Shown: piece after piece, positions 26,895-37,649 of the stretch
Numbering within the stretch: position 1 is the stretch's first letter
How the letters are laid out: each line of letters starts with the position of its first letter
Assembly: GCF_006440675.2 (NCBI RefSeq)
Contig: NZ_CP083951.1
Coordinates: 5,675,501 to 5,739,500 of the forward strand
Reading direction: 5' to 3'
Source of the DNA: Mesorhizobium sp. B2-8-5
GTDB lineage: Bacteria; Pseudomonadota; Alphaproteobacteria; Rhizobiales; Rhizobiaceae
DNA length: 64,000 bases
Made by a program: the position numbers and the translations under genes
Notes under the pieces: generated by a model
Seen by the model: the letters and a program-made list of their open reading frames with translations, nothing else
Told to the model about the DNA's origin: nothing
Databases searched by the model: none

Positions 26895-28973
26895 ATGAGG
26901 ACCTTACGCAGAATTGGCTTTGCCGCCGGACTGGCGATGAACGTTGCCGTTCCGGCATACGCCTTGGCATCCGAGCCGACGATCCCGCCCGAGCCGGCGA
27001 CGTTCCCGGCCGAGGGCAAGATCCACTATGTGGCGCGCGACTCCATCCTGGAGTTCAAGGCGCTGCCCGAATATCACGAGCCGGACTGGGTGACGGAGAG
27101 ATACGTCAAGACCGGCAAACTGCCGCCGGTCAAGGACCGGTTGCCCAAGGAGCCGCTGGTCTTCAAGACGGGCAACATGCCGGACGGCATCGGCGTCTAC
27201 GGCGACACGATGCGTCACGTCATCGGCGGCAGGCCGGAGGGCTGGAACTACGGCGCAGGCCAGACGCAGGGTTGGGGCGGGATCGATATCGGCCTGTCCG
27301 AATGCCTGACGCGCACGGCGCCGCTGTTCCAGGTCGAGGCCAAGGACACCGAGCCGCTGCCGAACCTCGCCAAGAGCTGGGACTGGTCGAGCGACGGCCA
27401 CAAGCTCACCATGCATCTGATCGAAGGCGCCAAGTGGTCCGACGGCGCGCCCTTCAACGCCGACGACGTCATGTTCTACTGGGATGACGAGGTCGTCGAT
27501 CCCAACGTCTCGCCGCTGAACGGCGCCACGCCCGAAACCTTCGGCGTCGGCACGACGCTGAAGAAGATCGACGACTACACCGTCGAGTGGACGTTCAAGG
27601 AGGCGTTCCCGCGGCAATATCTCTACGCGATGGCCTACGGCACCTTCTGTCCCGGCCCTTCGCATATCCTCAAGCCGCAGCATCCGAAATATTCGAAGAA
27701 CACCTACGACCAGTTCAAGAATGCCTTCCCACCGGACTATATGAACATGCCGGTGATGGGCGCCTGGGTGCCGGTCGAATACCGGCCGGACGATATCATC
27801 GTCATGCGGCGCAACCCCTACTATTGGAAGGTCGACGAAAAGGGCAACCAGCTGCCCTATCTCAACGAGCTGCAATACAAGCTGTCGACCTGGGCCGACC
27901 GCGACGTCCAGGCGGTGGCGGGCTCCGGCGACTTCTCGAACCTCGAGCAGCCGGAAAATTTCGTCGCCTCGCTGAAGCGCGCGGCCGACTCGAACGCGCC
28001 GGCCCGGCTTGCCTTCGGCCCGCGCCTCATCGGCTACAATCTGCGCATGAATTTTTCCGCCAATGGCTGGGGCAACCCGGACGAGCGCAGTCAGGCAGTG
28101 CGCGAGTTGAACCGCAACGAGGACTTCCGCAAGGCGGTGACCATGGCGCTCGACCGCAAGGCGCTGGGCGACTCGCTTGTCAAGGGTCCGTTCACCGCCA
28201 TCTATCCCGGCGGCTTCTCGTCGGGCACCAGCTTCTACGACCGCAAGTCGACGGTCTACTATCCGTTCGATCTCGAAGGCGCCAAGGCCGAGCTTGCCAA
28301 GGCCGGGCTCAAGGACACCGACGGCGACGGCATAGTCAACTTCCCGGCCGGCACCGCCGGGGGCAAGAATGTCGAGATCGTGATGCTGGTCAACAACGAT
28401 TACACGACCGACAAGAGCCTTGCCGAAGGCGTGGTCGCGCAGATGGAAAAGCTCGGGCTGAGAGTCGTCCTCAACGGGGTCAACGGAACGCAGCGCGACG
28501 CCATCCAATATTCCGGCCGTTTCGACTGGCTGATCCGGCGCAACGAGACCGAGCTGACCTCAGTGGTTCAAAACACCGAACAACTTGCTCCCGTCGGCCC
28601 GAAGACCAGTTGGAATCATCGCGCGCCGGAAAGCGGCGAGGTCGACCTGATGCCCTTCGAGAAGGACCTCGTCGATATCGTCAACAAGTTCGTGACGACG
28701 CAGGACAACGACCAGCGTGCCGACCTGATGCGAAAGTTCCAGAGGATATCGACCGAGCATGTCTACAATGTCGGGCTGACCGAGTATCCGGGCGCGCTCA
28801 TCATCAACAAGCGCTTCTCCAACATCCCGCAAGGCACACCGATCTACATGTTCAACTGGGCCGAGGATTCGATCGTCCGCGAACGTGTCTTCGTCGCCGC
28901 CGACAAGCAGGCGAAGCACGAATTGTATCCGGAGGAGCTTCCCGGCAAACCGGGTGACAAGGGTCCGATGTAA
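26895..28973 (+). CDS. agpA: alpha-galactoside ABC transporter periplasmic binding protein
   Basis: A 692-residue SBP_bac_5 (peptide/opine/nickel type) binding protein. The signal peptide is at residues 1-25 (ending YALAS). Family segments include LAKSWDWSSDGHKLTMHL...WSDGAPFNADDVMFYWDD and LPYLNELQY; the central EDFRKAVTMALDRKAL is the usual hinge region. The ATG at 26895 has GGGAGGAG upstream. Although the family usually binds peptides, AgpA of S. meliloti binds raffinose and melibiose; flanking GH4 genes support the same role here. Strong hairpins sit on both sides of the gene. Confidence 0.87.
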   Translation: MRTLRRIGFAAGLAMNVAVPAYALASEPTIPPEPATFPAEGKIHYVARDSILEFKALPEYHEPDWVTERYVKTGKLPPVKDRLPKEPLVFKTGNMPDGIGVYGDTMRHVIGGRPEGWNYGAGQTQGWGGIDIGLSECLTRTAPLFQVEAKDTEPLPNLAKSWDWSSDGHKLTMHLIEGAKWSDGAPFNADDVMFYWDDEVVDPNVSPLNGATPETFGVGTTLKKIDDYTVEWTFKEAFPRQYLYAMAYGTFCPGPSHILKPQHPKYSKNTYDQFKNAFPPDYMNMPVMGAWVPVEYRPDDIIVMRRNPYYWKVDEKGNQLPYLNELQYKLSTWADRDVQAVAGSGDFSNLEQPENFVASLKRAADSNAPARLAFGPRLIGYNLRMNFSANGWGNPDERSQAVRELNRNEDFRKAVTMALDRKALGDSLVKGPFTAIYPGGFSSGTSFYDRKSTVYYPFDLEGAKAELAKAGLKDTDGDGIVNFPAGTAGGKNVEIVMLVNNDYTTDKSLAEGVVAQMEKLGLRVVLNGVNGTQRDAIQYSGRFDWLIRRNETELTSVVQNTEQLAPVGPKTSWNHRAPESGEVDLMPFEKDLVDIVNKFVTTQDNDQRADLMRKFQRISTEHVYNVGLTEYPGALIINKRFSNIPQGTPIYMFNWAEDSIVRERVFVAADKQAKHELYPEELPGKPGDKGPM

Positions 28974-28998
28974 GGTTTACCTCCCCTGACGAAAAGAC

Positions 28999-29026
28999 GT
29001 CCGGCCGCGCCGCGGCGCGGCCGGAC
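28999..29026. other. perfect 28-base palindrome after agpA
   Basis: GTCCGGCCGCGCCG is followed directly by its exact reverse complement. The stem would be extremely stable and lies 25 bases after the agpA stop and 59 bases before agpB. No T-run follows. The position between binding-protein and permease genes is typical for hairpins that protect the upstream mRNA from 3' exonucleases, giving more binding protein than permease. Confidence 0.65.
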
Positions 29027-29085
29027 AAACAGAATCTCCGAACGCACCTCAGGGAGCGACCGGCCAGAAAGGAAGCTGACCGTCC

Positions 29086-30093
29086 ATGCTGCGATTCCTG
29101 CTTATGCGCATAGCGTCGGCGCTTCCCGTCCTCGCCATTTTGAGCCTCGTCACCTTCGCCATCATCCAGGCGCCGCCCGGCGACTATGCCGATTACATCC
29201 GCTCGCAGCTGATCAACCAGGGCGGCGCGTCCTACGCCGAGGCTGAAGCGCAGGCCCAGGCCTACCGCGTCGAGCATGGCCTCGATAAGCCGCTGCCCGT
29301 CCAGTACCTCAACTGGATCGGCGGCATCGTCACCCGCGGCGATTTCGGCTACAGCCTCTATTACAACAAGCCGGTGGCCGACGTGGTCGGCGAGCGCCTG
29401 CCGCGAACGCTCCTTCTGGCGCTGGTCTGCCATCTGCTCGCCTCGGTTCTCGGCATCACCTTCGGCATATGGGCGGCGACGCGGCAGTATTCCTGGATCG
29501 ACTCGACGCTTTCGGCGATCTCGTTCCTCGGCATGACGGTGCCGCGCTTCCTGATGGCGCTGATCATCGTCTATCTGCTGGTCTTCCAGTTCAACGTCTC
29601 CGAGATCGGCTCGTTCTTCTCGGCGCAATATGGCGGCGCGCCATGGTCGTGGGCGAAGCTCGTCGACCTCATCAAGCATGTCTGGCCGGTCGTGGCGATC
29701 GCGACCTTCGGCGGCCTCGCCTACAATATGCGCGTCATGCGCGGCAATCTGCTCGACACGCTCAACGCGCAATATGTCGAGACGGCCAAGGCCAAGGGCC
29801 TGACCGGCGGCGCCGTGGTGATGCGGCATGCCGTGCCCAACGCGCTGCATCCTTTGGTGATGTATCAGGGCGTGGTGCTGCCCTATATGCTCACCGGCGA
29901 GATCGAGACGGCGATCATCTTCGCGCTGCCCACCGTCGGCCCGGCGATCGTCGGTTCCATGGCGGTCGGCGACGTCTATGTCACGGCCACCTTCATGATG
30001 GTGCTGTCGGCGACGCTGATCGTCGGCAACATCATCGCCGACATGCTGCTCGTCCTGCTCGACCCGCGCATCCGCCAATTCGGGGAGCGCTAG
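29086..30093 (+). CDS. agpB: alpha-galactoside ABC transporter permease 1 (DppB-like)
   Basis: A 335-residue membrane protein of the peptide/opine permease family. It has an N-terminal membrane helix (ALPVLAILSLVTFAIIQAPPGD), the LP-R-T motif before the core helices, and the EAA-type loop ETAKAKGLTGG followed by RHAVPNALHPLV. It pairs with the permease encoded immediately downstream. The ATG at 29086 follows AGGAAGCTGACC. It corresponds in order to agpB of S. meliloti. Confidence 0.87.
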   Translation: MLRFLLMRIASALPVLAILSLVTFAIIQAPPGDYADYIRSQLINQGGASYAEAEAQAQAYRVEHGLDKPLPVQYLNWIGGIVTRGDFGYSLYYNKPVADVVGERLPRTLLLALVCHLLASVLGITFGIWAATRQYSWIDSTLSAISFLGMTVPRFLMALIIVYLLVFQFNVSEIGSFFSAQYGGAPWSWAKLVDLIKHVWPVVAIATFGGLAYNMRVMRGNLLDTLNAQYVETAKAKGLTGGAVVMRHAVPNALHPLVMYQGVVLPYMLTGEIETAIIFALPTVGPAIVGSMAVGDVYVTATFMMVLSATLIVGNIIADMLLVLLDPRIRQFGER

Positions 30094-31242
30094 ATGCTGG
30101 CCCGCGATCCCTCACCCCCGCCCCTTACGCCCTTGCCGGCCGAAGGCATAACCAAAGCCGAAGCCGCGCATGGCAATGAGAGCTACATCGCGCTCGTCTG
30201 GCGCCGGCTGAAGCGCTCCTGGACCGGCATGGCCGGGCTTTGGCTGGTCGTCCTGCTGCTGGTCATGGCGGTGTTCGCCGAATTCCTGGCGCCGATGGAC
30301 CCCAAGGCGACCGACGTCGCCTTCGCGCCGCCGCAACTGCCCGCTTTCCACGACAAGGACGGCAATTTCGTCGCGCGGCCGCGAGTCTATGCGCTGGCCG
30401 ATTCGGCCGATCTCGATCCGGTCACCTTCCAGCCGATCGTCGGCCCCGACTACGATCATCCGCGGCTGCTCGGCTTTTTCGTCGAAGGCGCGCCCTACAA
30501 GCTTCTCGGCCTCATTCCGGCGAACCGGCATTTCTTCGCCTCGATGGACGGCCAGCCGGTGCATTTCCTCGGCACCGACAAGTTCGGCCGCGACGTGCTG
30601 TCGCGCGCCATCCACGGCTCGCGCGTGTCGCTGATGATCGCGCTGACGGTGGTCTTCATCATCACGGTCATCGGCACCAGCGTCGGCATGATCTCCGGCT
30701 ATTTCGGCGGCCGGTTCGACGTCTGGATGCAGCGCTTCGTCGAGCTTGTGCTCGCCTTCCCGCAACTGCCGCTCTATCTGGCCCTGACGACGCTGATCCC
30801 GGTCACCGCGCCGACGAATGTCTTCCTCGCCTTCGTCATCATCGTCATGTCGGCGCTGGGCTGGGCGCAGATGTCGCGCGAGGTGCGCGGCAAGACGCTG
30901 GCGCTCGCGCGCATCGACTATGTGCGCGCCGCCATGGCGGTCGGCGCCACCGACCGGCGCATCATCATGCAGCATATCTTCCCCAATGTGATGAGCCATG
31001 TGATCGTCGCCGTGACGCTGGCGATCCCTACGGTGGTGCTGCTCGAATCCTTCCTCGGCTTCCTCGGCTTCGCGGTCAAGCCGCCGCTGATCTCCTGGGG
31101 CCTGATGCTGCAGGACACCGCGACCTATTCGGTCATCGGCACCTATCCATGGATCCTATCGCCGGTCGGCTTCGTGCTGATCACCGTCTTTGCCTTCAAC
31201 GCGCTGGGCGACGGCCTGCGCGATGCCGTCGATCCCTATTGA
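30094..31242 (+). CDS. agpC: alpha-galactoside ABC transporter permease 2 (DppC-like)
   Basis: A 382-residue second permease. Landmarks are the FLGTDKFGRDVLSRAIHGSRVSL segment and the EAA loop DYVRAAMAVGATDRRI followed by HIFPNVMSHVIV. The N-terminal soluble part and the ~80-residue insertion before FLGTDKFGRD are longer than in DppC. Its ATG directly abuts the TAG of agpB, implying translational coupling. The first bases (CCCTCACCCCCGCCCCTTACGC) are C-rich and resemble REP sequence, so the first ~15 residues may be a recent addition. Confidence 0.86.
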   Translation: MLARDPSPPPLTPLPAEGITKAEAAHGNESYIALVWRRLKRSWTGMAGLWLVVLLLVMAVFAEFLAPMDPKATDVAFAPPQLPAFHDKDGNFVARPRVYALADSADLDPVTFQPIVGPDYDHPRLLGFFVEGAPYKLLGLIPANRHFFASMDGQPVHFLGTDKFGRDVLSRAIHGSRVSLMIALTVVFIITVIGTSVGMISGYFGGRFDVWMQRFVELVLAFPQLPLYLALTTLIPVTAPTNVFLAFVIIVMSALGWAQMSREVRGKTLALARIDYVRAAMAVGATDRRIIMQHIFPNVMSHVIVAVTLAIPTVVLLESFLGFLGFAVKPPLISWGLMLQDTATYSVIGTYPWILSPVGFVLITVFAFNALGDGLRDAVDPY

Positions 31243-31251
31243 GGTGACCGG

Positions 31252-32922
<1,671 letters not shown>

Positions 32923-32943
32923 AGAAGTGCCGGAGGCTTTAAA

Positions 32944-34314
32944 GTGGCAAGAAATCCCAGGATCACGTTCATCGGCGCCGGCTCGACGGTGTTCATGAAG
33001 AACATCGTCGGCGACGTGCTGCAGCGGCCGGCGCTATCGGGCGCCACCATCGCATTGATGGACATCAATCCGCAGCGGCTGGAAGAGAGCGCTGTTGTCG
33101 TCAACAAGCTGATCGCGACGCTCGGCGTCAAGGCGAAGGCCGAGACCTATTCGGACCAGCGCAAGGCGCTCTCCGGCGCCGACTTCGTCGTCGTCGCCTT
33201 CCAGATCGGCGGCTACGAGCCCTGCACCGTCACCGACTTCGAGGTGCCGAAGAAATACGGCCTCCGCCAGACGATCGCCGACACGCTCGGCGTCGGCGGC
33301 ATCATGCGGGGCTTAAGGACGGTGCCGCATCTATGGAAGATCTGCGAGGACATGCTCGCCGTCTGCCCGGAGGCGATCATGCTGCAATATGTCAACCCGA
33401 TGGCGATCAACACCTGGGCGATCGCGGAGAAATATCCCGCGATCAAACAGGTCGGGCTTTGCCATTCGGTGCAGGGCACGGCGATGGAACTGGCGCACGA
33501 CCTCGACCTTCCCTATGACGAGATCCGCTACCGCTCGGCCGGCATCAACCACATGGCGTTTTATCTCAAGTTCGAGCATCGCCAACCGGACGGTTCCTAC
33601 CGCGACCTTTATCCCGACCTTCTCCGCGCCTATCGCGAGGGCCGCGCGCCGAAGCCCGGCTGGAACCCGCGCTGCCCGAACAAGGTGCGCTACGAGATGC
33701 TGACCCGGCTCGGCTATTTCGTCACCGAAAGCTCCGAGCATTTCGCCGAGTACACGCCCTATTTCATCAAGGACGGCCGCCCCGACCTGATCGAGAAATA
33801 TGGCATCCCGCTCGACGAATATCCAAAACGCTGCATCGAGCAGATCGAGCGCTGGAAGGGCCAGGCGGAAGCCTACCGCTCGGCGGACCGGATCGAGGTC
33901 GAGCAGTCCAGGGAATATGCCTCCTCGATCATGAATTCGGTGTGGACCGGCGAGCCGTCGGTGATCTACGGCAATGTCCGCAACAATGGCTGCATCACCT
34001 CGCTGCCTTTCGATTGCGCGGCGGAAGTGCCGTGCTTGGTCGATGCTTCCGGAATCCAGCCCACTTACATTGGCGAATTGCCGCCGCAGCTCACGGCGCT
34101 GATCCGCACCAACATCAACGTCCAGGAACTGACGGTGCGGGCGCTGATGAGCGAGAACCGCGAGCACATCTACCATGCGGCGATGATGGACCCGCATACC
34201 GCGGCCGAGCTCGACCTCGACCAGATCTGGTCACTGGTCGACGAGCTGCTTGCCGCTCACGGCGACTGGCTGCCGGCCTGGGCACGCAACGGCAGCAGGA
34301 GCCAGGCCGCCTGA
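32944..34314 (+). CDS. agaL2: GH4-family alpha-galactosidase (MelA/AgaL2-like)
   Basis: A 456-residue NAD/Mn2+-dependent glycosidase. The Rossmann motif FIGAGSTVF is at residues 9-17 and the signature CHSV, reported for GH4 alpha-galactosidases, is at residues 173-176; the NPMAINTWA segment lies just before it. It would release galactose from imported melibiose or raffinose in the cytoplasm. The start is a GTG at 32944 with GGAGG upstream. It is the last gene of the operon, and its TGA abuts the convergent purD stop codon with no spacer. Confidence 0.9.
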   Translation: MARNPRITFIGAGSTVFMKNIVGDVLQRPALSGATIALMDINPQRLEESAVVVNKLIATLGVKAKAETYSDQRKALSGADFVVVAFQIGGYEPCTVTDFEVPKKYGLRQTIADTLGVGGIMRGLRTVPHLWKICEDMLAVCPEAIMLQYVNPMAINTWAIAEKYPAIKQVGLCHSVQGTAMELAHDLDLPYDEIRYRSAGINHMAFYLKFEHRQPDGSYRDLYPDLLRAYREGRAPKPGWNPRCPNKVRYEMLTRLGYFVTESSEHFAEYTPYFIKDGRPDLIEKYGIPLDEYPKRCIEQIERWKGQAEAYRSADRIEVEQSREYASSIMNSVWTGEPSVIYGNVRNNGCITSLPFDCAAEVPCLVDASGIQPTYIGELPPQLTALIRTNINVQELTVRALMSENREHIYHAAMMDPHTAAELDLDQIWSLVDELLAAHGDWLPAWARNGSRSQAA

Positions 34315-35589
34315 TCAGCCGCCGCCCTTCTCGCGCTCGACGGCGCGCCAGCCGATGTCATGGCGATAAAAGCCTTGCGGCCAGTCGATGCGATCGATCG
34401 CCGCGTAGGCCTTTGCCTGCGCCTCGCCGACGGTGGCGCCCAAAGCGGTGACGTTGAGCACACGCCCGCCATTGGCGACCAGCGCGCCGCCATTGATGGC
34501 AGTGCCGGCATGGAAGACCTGGACGCCTTCCACCTTGTCGAGACCGCGGATGACGGAGCCCTTTTCCGGCATGCCCGGATAGCCCCTTGCCGCCATCACC
34601 ACGGTCAACGCCGTCTCGTCGCTCCAGCGCACCGACATATGCGCGAGCTGGCCGTCGACGGCGGCGTTGAGCAGGACGAGCAGGTCGTCCTTCAGCCGCA
34701 TCATCAGCACCTGGCATTCGGGATCGCCGAAGCGGGTGTTGTACTCGATAAGCTTCGGCCCGCTGTCGGTGATCATCAGGCCGGCGAAGAGGATGCCGGC
34801 GAAGGGCGCGCCGATATTGGCCATGCCGCGCATGGTCGGCTCGATGATCTCGCGCATGGTGCGCTCAGTCATTTCCGGCGTCATCACCGGCGCCGGCGAA
34901 TAGGCGCCCATGCCGCCGGTGTTCGGCCCGGTATCGCCGTCGCCGACGCGCTTATGGTCCTGCGCGGTGCCGAAGGGCAGCGCCGTGGCGCCGTCGCACA
35001 GGCAGAAGAAGCTCGCCTCCTCGCCGGTCAGATACTCCTCGACCACCACCTCGGCTCCAGCGGCACCGAAAGCGCCGTCGAAACAGGCTTCGAGCGCGGC
35101 GTTCGCCTCCTCCAGCGTCATGGCGATCGTGACGCCCTTGCCGGCGGCAAGGCCGTCGGCCTTGATGACGATCGGCGCGCCGGTCTCCTCGACATAGGCC
35201 TTTGCCGAGGCAAGGTCGCTGAAGCGGCCATAGGCGGCGGTCGGGATGTTGAACTTCGCGCAAAGATCCTTGGTGAAGCCCTTCGAACCCTCGAGCCGCG
35301 CAGCCGCCTTGGAGGGACCGAAGACGCGGATGCCCCAGGCGCGCAGGTCGTCGGCGATGCCGGCCACCAGCGGACCTTCCGGACCGACCACGACCAGGTC
35401 GATCTTCTTCTCCTGGCAGAAGGAGGCGACGGCGGAGTGGTCGGCGACGTCGAGCTTGACCAGCTCGGCGACACGGCCGATGCCCGGATTGCCTGGCGAG
35501 GCGTAGAGCTTCGTCAGCAGCGGCGAGGCGGCCATCTTCCAGGCGAGCGCATGTTCGCGGCCACCCGAGCCGAGAAGAAGAACATTCAT
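34315..35589 (-). CDS. purD: phosphoribosylamine-glycine ligase (GARS)
   Basis: Second step of de novo purine synthesis: ATP-dependent joining of glycine to 5-phosphoribosylamine. The 424-residue ATP-grasp enzyme opens [18 protein letters not shown] and carries [44 protein letters not shown] and [12 protein letters not shown]. The ATG at 35589 follows AGAGG; an in-frame GTG two codons earlier is less likely. It is convergent with agaL2, touching stop to stop, so the last bases of both transcripts overlap. Confidence 0.95.
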   Translation of the reverse strand: MNVLLLGSGGREHALAWKMAASPLLTKLYASPGNPGIGRVAELVKLDVADHSAVASFCQEKKIDLVVVGPEGPLVAGIADDLRAWGIRVFGPSKAAARLEGSKGFTKDLCAKFNIPTAAYGRFSDLASAKAYVEETGAPIVIKADGLAAGKGVTIAMTLEEANAALEACFDGAFGAAGAEVVVEEYLTGEEASFFCLCDGATALPFGTAQDHKRVGDGDTGPNTGGMGAYSPAPVMTPEMTERTMREIIEPTMRGMANIGAPFAGILFAGLMITDSGPKLIEYNTRFGDPECQVLMMRLKDDLLVLLNAAVDGQLAHMSVRWSDETALTVVMAARGYPGMPEKGSVIRGLDKVEGVQVFHAGTAINGGALVANGGRVLNVTALGATVGEAQAKAYAAIDRIDWPQGFYRHDIGWRAVEREKGGG

Positions 35590-35772
35590 GGCCACCTCTT
35601 GCTGCCGATCGTCCTCGTCGAGAGAACCCGCTATTGGTCCGCGGGCGATGGGTCAAGGCATCTTGGCATTTTGGCGGCAATTGCGCACGGGAACATGGCC
35701 CGCATCGTGGGGAATGAGGCAAGTCCCGTCGCCGGCCGGGCCGGAAAAACGACTCAAGCCCGGAAGACGACT

Positions 35773-36567
35773 CTAGCTCTGGAAAACGACCGGGAACCAG
35801 TCCTCGCGCAATTTCTGGCCGGGCTTCATGTCGTGGCCGGTATAGGGCGGCGAGGTGCGGCCGGGACGCTCGACATAACGCGCGTCGTCGCCGACCCAGC
35901 GCAGCGACAGCGCCCGGCGGCGCGCCGAGGTCAGGTTGCCGCGCGCGCCGTGCGCCGTGCGGAAGTCGAACAGGATGGCGTCGCCAGGTTCCATCTCCCA
36001 TTCCAGCACCTTCATCGAGGGGTCGTTGTCGGGATCCGGCACCGGCCGGTAGTCGCCCTCGCCGGCATAGAAGTTGTCGTCGTTCAGCCAACGCACCGGC
36101 AGCACCATCTTTTCCCATTTGTGCGAGCCGGCGATCAGCCTCAGCGTCGCTTCCTTCACCGGATCGATCGGGATCCAGAAGCTCACCGTCTGGCTGCCGT
36201 CGACGAAGTAATAAGGAATGTCCTGGTGCCACGGCGTCGGCTTCTGCGTGCCGGGTTCCTTGACCAGGACGTGATCGTGGAAGAACTGGGCGGTGCGCGA
36301 CTGCATGACCGCGGCCGCGAGCTCGGCGGCCGGCGATTCCCTGACGATCCTGACGAATTCCGGGATGCGCTCCCAGTTGCAGTAGTCGTCGAAGAAGCTG
36401 CCCTTGCCGCCGGCAATGTCGGAAGCCGTGGCGCTGCGGTTCTCAATGTTGCGCTCGATGCCGTCGGCGATGACATCGACCCAGTCCTTGAAGGCACCGC
36501 GGATGCAGACAGCGCCGTCGCGCTGATAGTCGGCAATCGTCGAAGCATCGATCTTTGGGCTGGCCAT
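35773..36567 (-). CDS. phytanoyl-CoA dioxygenase (PhyH) family protein
   Basis: A 264-residue Fe(II)/2-oxoglutarate oxygenase. The iron ligands are H114-x-D116 (WHQDIPYYF) and H206 (TAHGARGN), with an arginine about ten residues later for 2-oxoglutarate. The ATG at 36567 follows AAGGAGAG. Unlike the longer PhyH protein at 5992 it has the standard family length. It is divergent from a LysR-type gene 89 bases away, which probably regulates it. The substrate is unknown; family members hydroxylate acyl-CoAs, ectoine, and other small molecules. Confidence 0.85.
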   Translation of the reverse strand: MASPKIDASTIADYQRDGAVCIRGAFKDWVDVIADGIERNIENRSATASDIAGGKGSFFDDYCNWERIPEFVRIVRESPAAELAAAVMQSRTAQFFHDHVLVKEPGTQKPTPWHQDIPYYFVDGSQTVSFWIPIDPVKEATLRLIAGSHKWEKMVLPVRWLNDDNFYAGEGDYRPVPDPDNDPSMKVLEWEMEPGDAILFDFRTAHGARGNLTSARRRALSLRWVGDDARYVERPGRTSPPYTGHDMKPGQKLREDWFPVVFQS

Positions 36568-36624
36568 GGCGCTCTCCTTGATTAGGCGAGCGACTATCGC
36601 AAGCGCTGGACATCGTGTAAAATA

Positions 36625-36645
36625 ATAACTTGTCATCTAGTTTAT
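36625..36645. promoter_or_regulatory. AT-rich imperfect dyad between PhyH and LysR genes
   Basis: ATAAC...TTTAT frames a 21-base AT-rich segment in the 89-base divergent spacer, 11 bases before the LysR start. LysR regulators usually bind a T-N11-A dyad near their own promoter. The exact T-N11-A rule is not met here, so this is only a candidate site. The surrounding TAAAATAATA could supply a -10 element. Confidence 0.3.
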
Positions 36646-36656
36646 AGTTTTTACCT

Positions 36657-37568
36657 ATGAGACCGACCCTCGCCCAGTTGCGCTATGTCGTTGCCGTGGC
36701 CCGCTATGGCAGCGTGACCGCGGCCGCCTCGGCGCTCAATGTTTCGCAGCCTTCGATTTCGGTGGCGATCGACAATGTCGAGGACGCGCTTGGCCAGAAG
36801 CTGTTCGTGCGCCAGCGGGGAAGCGGCGTTGCGCTGACATCCTTCGGCCGCAGGGCCGTCGCCAAGGCAAGGCAGGTGCTGGGCGAAGCGGACGAGCTCG
36901 CGGCGCTCGGATCGCGCGATGCCGATGTCGGCGGCGAATTGGTGCTCGGCTGCTTCGAGGACCTGGCGCCCTATTTCGCGCCGGCGCTGATGCGCGCCTT
37001 CGCCGAGCGCTGCCCAGCCGTCACGGTCGTCATCGGCGACGAAACCTTCGACACGCTGGGGCGGCGGCTGGCCGACAGCGCCGTCGATCTCGGCCTCACC
37101 TACGATCTCGGCCTGCCCGGGTATTTCAAGCGCATTCTGCTGCATGAGCTGCGGCCGCACGCGCTTTTGCCGGCCGGCCATGAGCTTGCGGACAAGCATG
37201 CCGTCAGCCTGGCGGAACTGGCGCAGCATCCGCTGATCACCACTGACCAGCCGCACAGCTGGCAGCACATGCTGGACCTTTTCCTTACCCGCGGCCTGTC
37301 GCCGATAGCCCGGGCGGCGACGAGCTCGTTCGAATTGCAGCGCTCCATGGTGGCCAACGGGTTTGGCGTCGCGGTCAGCTATACGAGGCCGTATGGCGAC
37401 CGCAGCTATGACGGGCTGCCGCTGGTCTGCAAGCCGCTTTCCGACCCGCTGCCCATGCAGCGCATCATCCTGACCCATGACACGCGCCAGCGCCTGTCGA
37501 AGGCGGCCGTGACCTTCATCGACGTCGCCAAGGCATGGTTTGCCAGTCACGATGTTTTCACCGCCTAG
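36657..37568 (+). CDS. LysR-family transcriptional regulator
   Basis: A 303-residue regulator. The winged helix-turn-helix is at residues 3-62 (LAQLRYVVAVARYGSVTAAASALNVSQPSIS), followed by a type 2 periplasmic-binding-like effector domain (GELVLGCFEDLAPYFAPALM onward). The divergent PhyH gene is its most likely target. The effector is not predictable. The domain order and length are normal. Confidence 0.9.
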   Translation: MRPTLAQLRYVVAVARYGSVTAAASALNVSQPSISVAIDNVEDALGQKLFVRQRGSGVALTSFGRRAVAKARQVLGEADELAALGSRDADVGGELVLGCFEDLAPYFAPALMRAFAERCPAVTVVIGDETFDTLGRRLADSAVDLGLTYDLGLPGYFKRILLHELRPHALLPAGHELADKHAVSLAELAQHPLITTDQPHSWQHMLDLFLTRGLSPIARAATSSFELQRSMVANGFGVAVSYTRPYGDRSYDGLPLVCKPLSDPLPMQRIILTHDTRQRLSKAAVTFIDVAKAWFASHDVFTA

Positions 37569-37649
37569 GGCTTCAACGCACAAGTTTTCAACGCTTGAGC
37601 GACAACGCGGCCGCTTGACGGCGCCTCTTGCTGCTGCCACTCCACCGTG

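Noticed and set aside
25294..26970. 558-codon minus-strand frame opposite agaL1
   Set aside because: agaL1 has conserved GH4 motifs and a good start; the antisense frame is a GC-bias artefact.
34360..36585. 741-codon plus-strand frame opposite purD and the second PhyH gene
   Set aside because: It is antisense to clear coding sequence with conserved motifs and has no recognisable domain.
36568..36656. Canonical LysR T-N11-A operator in the PhyH-LysR spacer
   Set aside because: An AT-rich imperfect dyad is present, but no exact T-N11-A arrangement within a dyad could be confirmed, so it is listed only as a low-confidence candidate.
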